From: Neisseria subflava
Lineage (GTDB): Bacteria; Pseudomonadota; Gammaproteobacteria; Burkholderiales; Neisseriaceae
Direction: 5' to 3'
NCBI RefSeq assembly: GCF_024205745.1
Contig: NZ_CP073117.1
Span: 1,302,001-1,366,000 of the forward strand
Length of the DNA stretch: 64,000 bases
Each line of letters opens with the position of its first letter. Positions within the stretch are counted from its first letter, which is position 1. A model generated the notes under the pieces. It did not search any database. It had not been told where the DNA came from and worked only from the letters and a program-made list of their open reading frames with translations. Of this stretch, positions 57,393-64,000 are shown in pieces. The position numbers were made by a program, and so were the translations under genes.

Positions 57393-57852
57393 GATGCAGC
57401 CTCCTTATAAGGTATGGAAACATTGTTGGTATCGCACTGTATTTTAGTCCATCTAGGGATGGATGAAATGTCTTTGAATGTATAACTATGTAAGAGTAGT
57501 GGTGATAATGCAGTGGCAATAAGTTAAAAATGGCTTATACCTTTGTAAAGATAAGGTATCAAGAATGAGAATTTATCTCGCAATAGATACAATTCTCAAA
57601 TCATAATGATGTTATCGTAAGTGCTTTGATGGGGAGATGGCTTAATTGCAGGAAAGTAACAAAAAGGCTAATCACACAAAAAAAATCTAAGAATGATTGT
57701 TTGATTTTATTAGTTTTTTGGTAAAAATCATTAGAGCATTTATAAATTGCACTGTTCAAAATGAGATAAAACAGGTAAATTATGGTTTATGTAGCTTATT
57801 GTAGTGCTGAGCTATAGGTTTTGAGCTGATAATAAATCTAGAGGAACTGACC
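57393..57852 (+). other. AT-rich control region of the sdh operon
   Basis: No gene is visible. It holds a perfect inverted repeat TGAGAATT (57566-57573) with AATTCTCA (57591-57598), in a stretch that partly resembles a Fur box (GAATGAGAATTTATCTCG). AGAGGAA, about 10 bases before the sdhC ATG, is the ribosome site. No convincing -35/-10 pair stands out. Confidence 0.5.
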
Positions 57853-58230
57853 ATGTCCGCCAAATCACGCCCGGTATTTTTGGAAATTCCGAATATCCGA
57901 TTGCCCATACCGGGGATTGTATCTATTCTTCACCGTATCAGCGGCGTCGGCTTGTTTGTGATGCTGCCTGTTCTCTTGTATTTCTTCTCCGGAACGCTGG
58001 ATCGCGAAGCGTTGTTTGAAGCATATCGTTCTGCTATCTCCAATCCGTTTGTGAAGTTGATTCTTATCGGTCTGTTGTGGGCATATCTGCATCACTTTTT
58101 GGCTGGTATCCGCTTTCTGTTTTTGGATGTGCATAAAGGCTTGGAATTAAATACTGCCCGTGCTACTGCTAAAGTTGTATTTGCTTCTGCTTTGATTCTG
58201 ACCGTCGTTTTGGGAGCTTTGTTATGGTAG
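57853..58230 (+). CDS. sdhC: Succinate dehydrogenase cytochrome b556 subunit
   Basis: SdhC is one of the two membrane anchors of complex II and shares the haem and quinone site. The 125-aa protein has three transmembrane helices, the quinone-site motif LHRISGVGLFVMLP and the haem region YLHHFLAGIRFLFLD. Its 3' end overlaps sdhD by 7 bases. It is the first gene of sdhCDABE. Confidence 0.94.
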   Translation: MSAKSRPVFLEIPNIRLPIPGIVSILHRISGVGLFVMLPVLLYFFSGTLDREALFEAYRSAISNPFVKLILIGLLWAYLHHFLAGIRFLFLDVHKGLELNTARATAKVVFASALILTVVLGALLW

Positions 58231-58565
58231 AACGTAAATTGACAGGTGCGCATTACGGTTTGCGCGATTGGGCAATGCAACGTGCAACTGCGGTCATCAT
58301 GCTGGTGTACACCGTGGTTCTTTTGGTTGTTTTGTTTACGTTGCCTAAAGAATATTCGGCATGGCAGGAATTTTTTGATCAAACTTGGGTGAAGGTGTTT
58401 ACCCAAGTGAGCTTTTTGGCCGTATTCCTGCATGCATGGGTAGGTATCCGCGATTTGTGGATGGACTACATTAAGCCTTTCGGCTTGCGTTTGTTTTTAC
58501 ATGTTGCCACTATCGTTTGGTTGGTAGGCTGCTTGGTGTATTCAGTTAAAGTAATTTGGGGGTAA
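58224..58565 (+). CDS. sdhD: Succinate dehydrogenase membrane anchor subunit
   Basis: A 113-aa protein with three transmembrane helices. [26 protein letters not shown] opens it, and [18 protein letters not shown] holds the haem-ligand His and the quinone-site Asp/Tyr. It overlaps the end of sdhC, and sdhA begins 2 bases after its stop, a tight operon layout. Confidence 0.94.
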   Translation: MVERKLTGAHYGLRDWAMQRATAVIMLVYTVVLLVVLFTLPKEYSAWQEFFDQTWVKVFTQVSFLAVFLHAWVGIRDLWMDYIKPFGLRLFLHVATIVWLVGCLVYSVKVIWG

Positions 58566-58567
58566 AT

Positions 58568-60331
58568 ATGGGTTTTCCTGTTCGCAAGTTTGATGCCGTG
58601 ATTGTTGGCGGTGGTGGTGCAGGTTTACGCGCAGCCCTCCAATTGTCTAAATCCGGCCTGAATTGTGCCGTTTTGTCTAAAGTGTTCCCAACCCGTTCTC
58701 ATACTGTAGCGGCTCAAGGCGGTATTTCTGCTTCATTGGGTAATGTACAAGAAGACCGTTGGGATTGGCACATGTACGATACCGTGAAAGGTTCCGACTG
58801 GTTGGGCGACCAAGATGCGATTGAGTTTATGTGTCGCGCAGCGCCTGAAGCCGTAATTGAGTTGGAACACATGGGTATGCCTTTCGACCGTGTGGAAAGT
58901 GGCAAAATCTACCAACGTCCTTTCGGCGGCCATACTGCCGAACACGGTAAACGCGCAGTAGAACGTGCATGTGCGGTTGCCGACCGTACCGGTCATGCGA
59001 TGCTGCATACTTTGTACCAACAAAACGTCCGTGCCAATACACAATTCTTTGTGGAATGGACGGCGCAAGATTTGATTCGTGATGAAAACGGCGACGTAGT
59101 CGGTGTAACCGCCATGGAAATGGAAACCGGCGAAGTTTATATTTTCCACGCTAAAGCTGTGATGTTTGCTACCGGTGGCGGCGGCCGTATTTATGCTTCT
59201 TCTACCAATGCTTATATGAATACCGGTGATGGTTTGGGTATTTGTGCCCGTGCAGGTATTCCGTTGGAAGACATGGAATTCTGGCAATTCCACCCGACCG
59301 GTGTAGCCGGTGCCGGTGTATTGATTACCGAGGGGGTACGCGGTGAGGGCGGTATTCTGTTGAATGCCGACGGCGAACGCTTTATGGAACGTTACGCTCC
59401 GACTGTAAAAGACTTGGCTTCCCGTGACGTGGTTTCCCGTGCGATGGCAATGGAAATTTACGAAGGTCGCGGCTGCGGTAAAAACAAAGACCACGTTTTG
59501 CTGAAAATCGACCATATCGGCGCAGAAAAAATTATGGAAAAACTGCCGGGCATCCGCGAGATTTCCATTCAGTTTGCCGGTATCGACCCGATTAAAGACC
59601 CGATTCCTGTTGTGCCGACTACCCACTACATGATGGGCGGTATTCCGACCAACTATCATGGCGAAGTTGTCGTTCCGCAAGGTGAAGATTATGAAGTGCC
59701 TGTAAAAGGTCTGTATGCGGCAGGTGAGTGTGCTTGTGCTTCCGTACACGGTGCGAACCGCTTGGGTACTAACTCCCTGTTGGACTTGGTGGTATTCGGT
59801 AAAGCTGCCGGCGACAGCATGATTAAATTCATCAAAGAACAAAGCGACTGGAAACCTCTGCCTGCTAATGCAGGTGAGTTGACTCGCCAACGTATCGAGC
59901 GTTTGGACAACCAAACCGATGGCGAAAATGTTGATGCATTGCGTCGCGAGCTGCAACGCTCCGTACAACTGCACGCCGGTGTGTTCCGTACCGATGAGAT
60001 TCTGAGCAAAGGCGTTCGAGAAATCATGGAGATTGCCGAGCGCGTGAAACGTACTGAAATCAAAGACAAGAGCAAAGTGTGGAATACCGCGCGTATCGAA
60101 GCTTTGGAATTGGATAATCTGATTGAAGTGGCGAAAGCGACTTTGGTATCCGCCGAAGCGCGTAAAGAATCGCGTGGCGCACACGCTTCAGACGACCATC
60201 CTGAGCGCGATGACGAAAACTGGATGAAACATACCCTGTATCATTCAGATACCAATACTTTGTCTTACAAACCGGTACATACCAAGCCTTTGAGCGTGGA
60301 ATACATCAAACCGGCTAAACGCGTTTATTGA
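58568..60331 (+). CDS. sdhA: Succinate dehydrogenase flavoprotein subunit
   Basis: SdhA oxidises succinate to fumarate and passes electrons to SdhB. The 587-aa product begins [27 protein letters not shown] (FAD-binding GxGxxG). The His for covalent FAD lies in [11 protein letters not shown], and the dicarboxylate site residues appear in [21 protein letters not shown] and [15 protein letters not shown] 58568 follows GGGGGTAA; an earlier start at 58556 would overlap sdhD. SdhE, encoded at the end of the operon, helps attach FAD. Confidence 0.97.
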   Translation: MGFPVRKFDAVIVGGGGAGLRAALQLSKSGLNCAVLSKVFPTRSHTVAAQGGISASLGNVQEDRWDWHMYDTVKGSDWLGDQDAIEFMCRAAPEAVIELEHMGMPFDRVESGKIYQRPFGGHTAEHGKRAVERACAVADRTGHAMLHTLYQQNVRANTQFFVEWTAQDLIRDENGDVVGVTAMEMETGEVYIFHAKAVMFATGGGGRIYASSTNAYMNTGDGLGICARAGIPLEDMEFWQFHPTGVAGAGVLITEGVRGEGGILLNADGERFMERYAPTVKDLASRDVVSRAMAMEIYEGRGCGKNKDHVLLKIDHIGAEKIMEKLPGIREISIQFAGIDPIKDPIPVVPTTHYMMGGIPTNYHGEVVVPQGEDYEVPVKGLYAAGECACASVHGANRLGTNSLLDLVVFGKAAGDSMIKFIKEQSDWKPLPANAGELTRQRIERLDNQTDGENVDALRRELQRSVQLHAGVFRTDEILSKGVREIMEIAERVKRTEIKDKSKVWNTARIEALELDNLIEVAKATLVSAEARKESRGAHASDDHPERDDENWMKHTLYHSDTNTLSYKPVHTKPLSVEYIKPAKRVY

Positions 60332-60335
60332 TGAG

Positions 60336-60372
60336 TTTTCAGACGGCCTTTACCTTAAAGGCCGTCTGAAAC
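60336..60372 (+). terminator. DUS inverted repeat inside the sdh operon, between sdhA and sdhB
   Basis: TTTTCAGACGGCCTTTA and TAAAGGCCGTCTGAAA form a stem of about 17 bp with a very short loop. No T run follows, so it may slow or partly stop transcription, or protect the mRNA end, rather than fully terminate. Confidence 0.6.
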
Positions 60373-60450
60373 CTAACCATACCCACATTGAACTGCTTGA
60401 ATTCATAATACAAAATCATTGGGCAGTTTATGAGAAAAGGAACACTTCTC

Positions 60451-61158
60451 ATGGAAAAAATGAGTTTTGAAATTTACCGTTACAACCCGGACGTTGATGC
60501 CAAACCTTATATGCAACGTTACGAGTTAGAATTGGAACCAACCGACGTTAAACTTTTGGACGCTTTAGTGCGCCTGAAAGCACAAGATGATACATTGTCT
60601 TTCCGCCGTTCTTGCCGCGAAGGTATTTGCGGTTCTGACGGTATGAACATCAACGGCAAAAACGGCTTGGCATGTCTGACCGATCTGCGCGGTCTGAAAC
60701 AGCCGGTTAAAATCCGTCCTCTGCCAGGTCTGCCTGTTATCCGCGACCTGATTGTGGATATGACCCAATTCTTCAAACAATATCACTCCATCAAACCTTA
60801 CGTTGTCAACGATAATCCTATCGATGCGGACAAAGAGCGTTTGCAAACTCAGGAAGAACGTAAAGAGTTGGACGGTTTGTACGAATGTATTTTGTGCGCT
60901 TGCTGTTCGACTGCCTGCCCGTCATTCTGGTGGAACCCTGATAAATTCGTTGGCCCGTCTGGCTTGCTGAATGCTTACCGTTTCATTGCGGATAGCCGTG
61001 ATACCATCACTAATGAGCGTTTGGATAATTTGAACGACCCATACCGTTTGTTCCGTTGCCACACCATTATGAACTGCGTAGACGTATGTCCTAAACACTT
61101 GAATCCGACCCGAGCCATCGGTAAGATTAAAGAGATTATGTTGAAACGAGCCGTTTAA
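60451..61158 (+). CDS. sdhB: Succinate dehydrogenase iron-sulfur subunit
   Basis: SdhB carries electrons from FAD to the quinone site through three clusters. Ligands of the [2Fe-2S] cluster are in SCREGICGSDG and NGLAC; those of the [4Fe-4S] and [3Fe-4S] clusters are in CILCACCSTACPS, CHTIMNCVDVCPK. The 235-aa start at ATG 60451 (MEKMSFEIYRYNPD) has AAGGA 9 bases upstream; a frame from 60430 is less likely. It is separated from sdhA by 119 bp containing a DUS hairpin. Confidence 0.97.
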   Translation: MEKMSFEIYRYNPDVDAKPYMQRYELELEPTDVKLLDALVRLKAQDDTLSFRRSCREGICGSDGMNINGKNGLACLTDLRGLKQPVKIRPLPGLPVIRDLIVDMTQFFKQYHSIKPYVVNDNPIDADKERLQTQEERKELDGLYECILCACCSTACPSFWWNPDKFVGPSGLLNAYRFIADSRDTITNERLDNLNDPYRLFRCHTIMNCVDVCPKHLNPTRAIGKIKEIMLKRAV

Positions 61159-61161
61159 GAA

Positions 61162-61410
61162 ATGATGGTTTTTGATGATATTGCCAAACGGAAAATCCGT
61201 TTTCAAACCCGCCGGGGATTGTTGGAATTAGACTTAATCTTCGGCAGGTTTATGGAAAAAGAATTCGAGCACCTGAGTGATCAGGAGTTGTCCGAATTTT
61301 CCGAAATCCTCGAATTTCAAGACCAAGAGTTGCTTGCCTTGATTAACGGACATTCGGCGACGGACAAGAAACACCTGATTCCCATGCTTGAAAAAATCAG
61401 ACAGGCATGA
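61162..61410 (+). CDS. sdhE: SdhE-family FAD assembly factor
   Basis: A small protein (82 aa) that promotes covalent flavinylation of SdhA. The diagnostic RGxxE motif is present in QTRRGLLELDLIFGRFM, followed by LSDQELSEFSEILEFQDQELLALINGH. It starts 3 bases after the sdhB stop, with tandem ATG codons at 61162 and 61165, so it is coupled to sdhB. Confidence 0.93.
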   Translation: MMVFDDIAKRKIRFQTRRGLLELDLIFGRFMEKEFEHLSDQELSEFSEILEFQDQELLALINGHSATDKKHLIPMLEKIRQA

Positions 61411-61418
61411 CGTGTTAT

Positions 61419-61456
61419 AGAGCTTGTTTGTGATGCCAATCCGAACAAGCTCTTTC
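61419..61456 (+). terminator. Intrinsic terminator of the sdh operon
   Basis: AGAGCTTGTT (61420-61429) pairs with AACAAGCTCT (61444-61453), followed by TTTCC. A single unpaired DUS follows at about 61464. Confidence 0.75.
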
Positions 61457-61534
61457 CATACTGAGGCCGTCTGAAAAAAAGGACCGTGCTGCTTAGGCGG
61501 CAACGAAAGCCCCAACTTACAAAGGAGTTTAAGA

Positions 61535-62818
61535 ATGTCTAAATCAGTCAAGCTCACCACCCCAAATCAAGAGACCTTGGAACTGCCAGTATTGGAAGCA
61601 AGTATCGGCCATGATGTGGTTGATATTCGTGCTTTGACTAAAAATACAGGTCTGTTTTCTTTCGACCCCGGATTCGTGTCAACTGCAAGTTGCGAATCCA
61701 AAATCACTTATATTGATGGCGATGAAGGTCTGTTGTATTACCGTGGTTATCCTATCGAGCAGTTGGCCGAAAAATCCGATTACTTGGAAGTTTGCTACCT
61801 GTTGATTTACGGCGAACTGCCTACCCCTGAACAGAAAAAAGAATTTGATGCCACAGTCGGTCGCCATACTATGCTGCATGAGCAGCTGACTTGGTTCTTC
61901 CGCGGTTTCCGTCGCGATGCGCATCCGATGGCGATGATGGTTGGCGTGGTTGGCGCTTTGTCTGCTTTCTATCAAGACAGCTTGGATATTGCCAATCCTG
62001 AACACCGCAAAATTGCGATTTACCGCTTAATCTCCAAAATCCCGACAATTGCAGCAATGTGTTACCGTTATTCCAACGGTCTGCCGTTCAATTATCCAAA
62101 AAATAACCTTTCCTATGCTGAAAACTTCTTGCACATGATGTTTGCAACACCATGTGAAGAATACAAACCTAATCCAGTATTGGCTCGCGCGCTCGACCGC
62201 ATCTTTATTTTGCATGCCGACCACGAGCAAAACGCTTCTACTTCGACCGTACGTTTGGCCGGCTCTTCTGGTGCAAATCCATTTGCCTGTATCGCTGCCG
62301 GTATTGCCTGTCTGTGGGGTGCTTCACACGGCGGTGCAAACGAAGCTGTGTTGAAGATGCTGGACGAAATCGGCGATGTATCTAATGTTGCCGCATACAT
62401 GGAAGGTGTGAAACAACGTAAATACCGTCTGATGGGCTTCGGTCACCGCGTATACCGCAATATGGACCCACGAGCCAGCATCATGCGCGAAACCTGTTAT
62501 GAAGTCTTGAAAGAATTGGGCTTGGAAGACAGTCCTAAATTCAAGCTGGCGATGGAATTGGAACAAATCGCACTGAAAGATCCATTCTTTGTTGAACGCA
62601 AGCTGTATCCAAACGTCGATTTCTACTCCGGTATCGTCTTGTCCGCATTGGGCATTCCAACTGAAATGTTTACCGTTATTTTCGCATTGTCGCGCAGTGT
62701 AGGTTGGATTTCTCATTGGCATGAAATGATTAGCGATCCGGCACTGAAAATTGGTCGCCCACGTCAACTTTATACCGGTGCAGAGCGTCGCGATTACGTT
62801 CCGGTAGATAAACGCTAA
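61535..62818 (+). CDS. gltA: Citrate synthase
   Basis: GltA condenses oxaloacetate with acetyl-CoA, entering the TCA cycle. The 427-aa protein is of the hexameric, NADH-sensitive bacterial type by length and N terminus ([38 protein letters not shown]). The catalytic His, His and Asp are visible in [26 protein letters not shown] and [16 protein letters not shown] lies 7 bases before the ATG. It lies between sdhE and sucA in the same direction but has its own spacing and terminator upstream. Confidence 0.97.
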   Translation: MSKSVKLTTPNQETLELPVLEASIGHDVVDIRALTKNTGLFSFDPGFVSTASCESKITYIDGDEGLLYYRGYPIEQLAEKSDYLEVCYLLIYGELPTPEQKKEFDATVGRHTMLHEQLTWFFRGFRRDAHPMAMMVGVVGALSAFYQDSLDIANPEHRKIAIYRLISKIPTIAAMCYRYSNGLPFNYPKNNLSYAENFLHMMFATPCEEYKPNPVLARALDRIFILHADHEQNASTSTVRLAGSSGANPFACIAAGIACLWGASHGGANEAVLKMLDEIGDVSNVAAYMEGVKQRKYRLMGFGHRVYRNMDPRASIMRETCYEVLKELGLEDSPKFKLAMELEQIALKDPFFVERKLYPNVDFYSGIVLSALGIPTEMFTVIFALSRSVGWISHWHEMISDPALKIGRPRQLYTGAERRDYVPVDKR

Positions 62819-62930
62819 TAGACAATACATTAATATATTGTTGAAAAGTCGTTTGAAAAAATCGAATTGCCGTTTTCAATGAGGTTGGTCGTAATTAATT
62901 AAGTTGATAGCAGGTAATTTGATTTGAAAT

Positions 62931-62995
62931 AGGGTAGAATAAAGTGTCATTTCAGACGGCCTGAATTCCGTTCGGAGAACACGGAATTCTACCCT
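62931..62995 (+). promoter_or_regulatory. Alternative-stem leader before sucA
   Basis: AGGGTAGAAT (62931-62940) is exactly complementary to ATTCTACCCT (62986-62995). Between them GAATTCCGT (62963-62971) is exactly complementary to ACGGAATTC (62981-62989). The two stems share bases 62986-62989, so they cannot both form in full. A DUS lies in the outer loop. The region ends 32 bases before sucA. Confidence 0.45.
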
Positions 62996-63027
62996 TTGTT
63001 TATATTTTAAAGAAAAGAGCTCACGCC

Positions 63028-64000
63028 ATGATGGACGAAAAACTCAATTTCTCTTATCTGTTTGGTTCTAATGCGCCATACATCGAGGAGTTGTATGAAA
63101 AGTTTCTGGATAATCCGGAATCTGTCGATGAAAAATGGAAACAGTACTTTACCGATTTGAGTAAACAGCCGGGCGCAGTCGCTGTCGATGTTGCCCATAC
63201 ACCGATTCGTGAATCATTTGCCACTTTGGCTAAAAAGAAAATTGCCGCGGCCGTCGCAGGCGGTGTGGATGAGGCAATGATGAAAAAGCAAGTCAGCGTT
63301 TTGCGACTGATTTCTGCCTATCGTATCCAAGGCGTGGGTGCAGCCCAACTTGATCCGCTCAAACGTATTCCTCCTCAAAATATCGAAGCGCTCGATCCTA
63401 AATTCCACGGTCTGTCAGATGCCGACATGGCGCTTCAGTTCAATATGGGCGAGGGCGATTTTTCCGGTCAGAGCAAACTGCCTCTGTCCCAAATCATCAG
63501 CAACCTCAAACAAACCTACTGCGGCCATATCGCGGTAGAGTACATCTACATTCCAAATACCGAAGAGCGTCGCTGGGTTCGCAATTATTTTGAAAGCGTA
63601 CTGTCTACGCCAAGCTACAGCGTTGAACAAAAACGCCGTATCTTGAAAGAAATGACTGCTGCCGAAACTCTGGAACGCTACCTGCATACCAAATATGTCG
63701 GCCAAAAACGCTTTGGTGTAGAAGGCGGCGAAAGCGCGATTGCCGGTTTGAACTACCTGATTCAAAACGCCGGTAAAGACGGTGTAGAAGAAGTCATCAT
63801 CGGTATGGCACACCGTGGCCGTCTGAATGTTTTGGTGAACATTTTGGGCAAAAAACCCAGCGATTTGTTCGCTGAGTTTGAAGGCCGTGCCGAAATCAAA
63901 TTGCCTAGCGGCGACGTGAAATACCACATGGGCTTCAGCTCCGATATCGCTACGCCACACGGCCCAATGCACGTTTCTTTGGCATTTAACCCATCACACT
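63028..64000 (+). CDS. sucA: 2-oxoglutarate dehydrogenase E1 component, N-terminal part (runs off the window)
   Basis: SucA is the thiamine-diphosphate decarboxylase of the 2-oxoglutarate dehydrogenase complex. The window holds the first 324 codons. LNFSYLFGSNAPYIEELYEKFLDNPESVDEKWKQYF is the N-terminal E2-binding segment, and the catalytic domain opens with TKYVGQKRFGVEGGESAI and IIGMAHRGRLNVLVNILGK. Two ATG codons lie in tandem (63028, 63031). Gene order sdhCDABE-gltA-sucA suggests that sucB and lpd follow outside the window. Confidence 0.96.
   Translation, partial: MMDEKLNFSYLFGSNAPYIEELYEKFLDNPESVDEKWKQYFTDLSKQPGAVAVDVAHTPIRESFATLAKKKIAAAVAGGVDEAMMKKQVSVLRLISAYRIQGVGAAQLDPLKRIPPQNIEALDPKFHGLSDADMALQFNMGEGDFSGQSKLPLSQIISNLKQTYCGHIAVEYIYIPNTEERRWVRNYFESVLSTPSYSVEQKRRILKEMTAAETLERYLHTKYVGQKRFGVEGGESAIAGLNYLIQNAGKDGVEEVIIGMAHRGRLNVLVNILGKKPSDLFAEFEGRAEIKLPSGDVKYHMGFSSDIATPHGPMHVSLAFNPSH

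Noticed and set aside
58733-60184. A 483-codon open frame antisense to sdhA (and similar long frames antisense to metE at 38235-39500, metK at 25514-26677 and the SPOR gene at 21113-21739)
   Set aside because: Each lies wholly opposite a strongly conserved gene, has a composition set by the sense codons (runs of His/Phe/Val or Ser/Phe/Leu), and lacks a ribosome site.

Overview
This is a chromosomal window from a Neisseria species. The sequence is saturated with the neisserial DNA uptake sequence (core GCCGTCTGAA), very often as inverted pairs that end genes. Most copies carry the AG-prefixed 12-mer (AGGCCGTCTGAA), with rare AT-prefixed copies (53692, inside recC and inside dapF). In the published DUS dialect scheme as I remember it, this points to a commensal of the N. 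subflava/flavescens type rather than to the meningococcus or gonococcus. This species assignment is inference.

Layout. 1-6.1 kb: tRNA-Leu, a SCO1-like lipoprotein, hisG, a nitroreductase, hisD, an IS5-family (IS1106-like) element inserted exactly at the hisD stop codon, and tyrA on the minus strand. 6.3-11.4 kb: a self-contained Emr-type tripartite drug efflux cluster (MarR regulator, outer-membrane factor, EmrA, EmrB). 11.4-12.4 kb: homoserine kinase broken by a one-base frameshift. 12.5-18.2 kb: a complete rRNA operon (16S, tRNA-Ile, tRNA-Ala, 23S, 5S), directly followed by the DNA-uptake genes comE and comP. 19.5-27.9 kb: mainly minus-strand housekeeping genes (uppP, a dsbA, a SPOR-domain protein, comM, ubiK, a DUF1176 protein, metK), a candidate small RNA, and an LpxL acyltransferase. 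28-34.8 kb: recC, a thioredoxin-fold protein, lapA-lapB and ilvE. 34.8-38.1 kb: a long AT-rich leader and a large right-handed beta-helix protein, the clearest accessory gene here. 38.2-45.6 kb: metE, metF, iscX, an unrecognised protein, fdx, a broken glycosylase gene and a frameshifted hscA. 45.7-48.5 kb: the rpsF-priB-rpsR-rplI operon and mltB. 48.5-57.4 kb: a mutarotase-like gene, dnaX, ybaB, unrecognised secreted or lipoproteins, tRNA-Asn, dapF, cysK and a DUF1232 protein. 57.4-64 kb: the TCA block sdhCDABE-gltA-sucA; sucA runs off the window.

Functional links. ComE, ComP and ComM belong to natural transformation and act on the same uptake signal that punctuates the whole window. MetK, MetE and MetF form the methionine/SAM cycle. 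HscA, Fdx and IscX belong to iron-sulfur assembly and would serve SdhB. SdhE loads FAD onto SdhA.

Three genes (thrB, hscA and the endonuclease V-like gene) carry single-base lesions. In both thrB and hscA the lesion is a G/C run that is five bases long where six would restore the frame. This may reflect sequencing error rather than biology. The most interesting unexplained signals are the beta-helix protein with its long leader, an A-AAA-AAG slippery site in dnaX followed by an early -1 frame stop, a promoter-to-terminator small-RNA-like unit upstream of metK, and mutually exclusive stems in the sucA leader.
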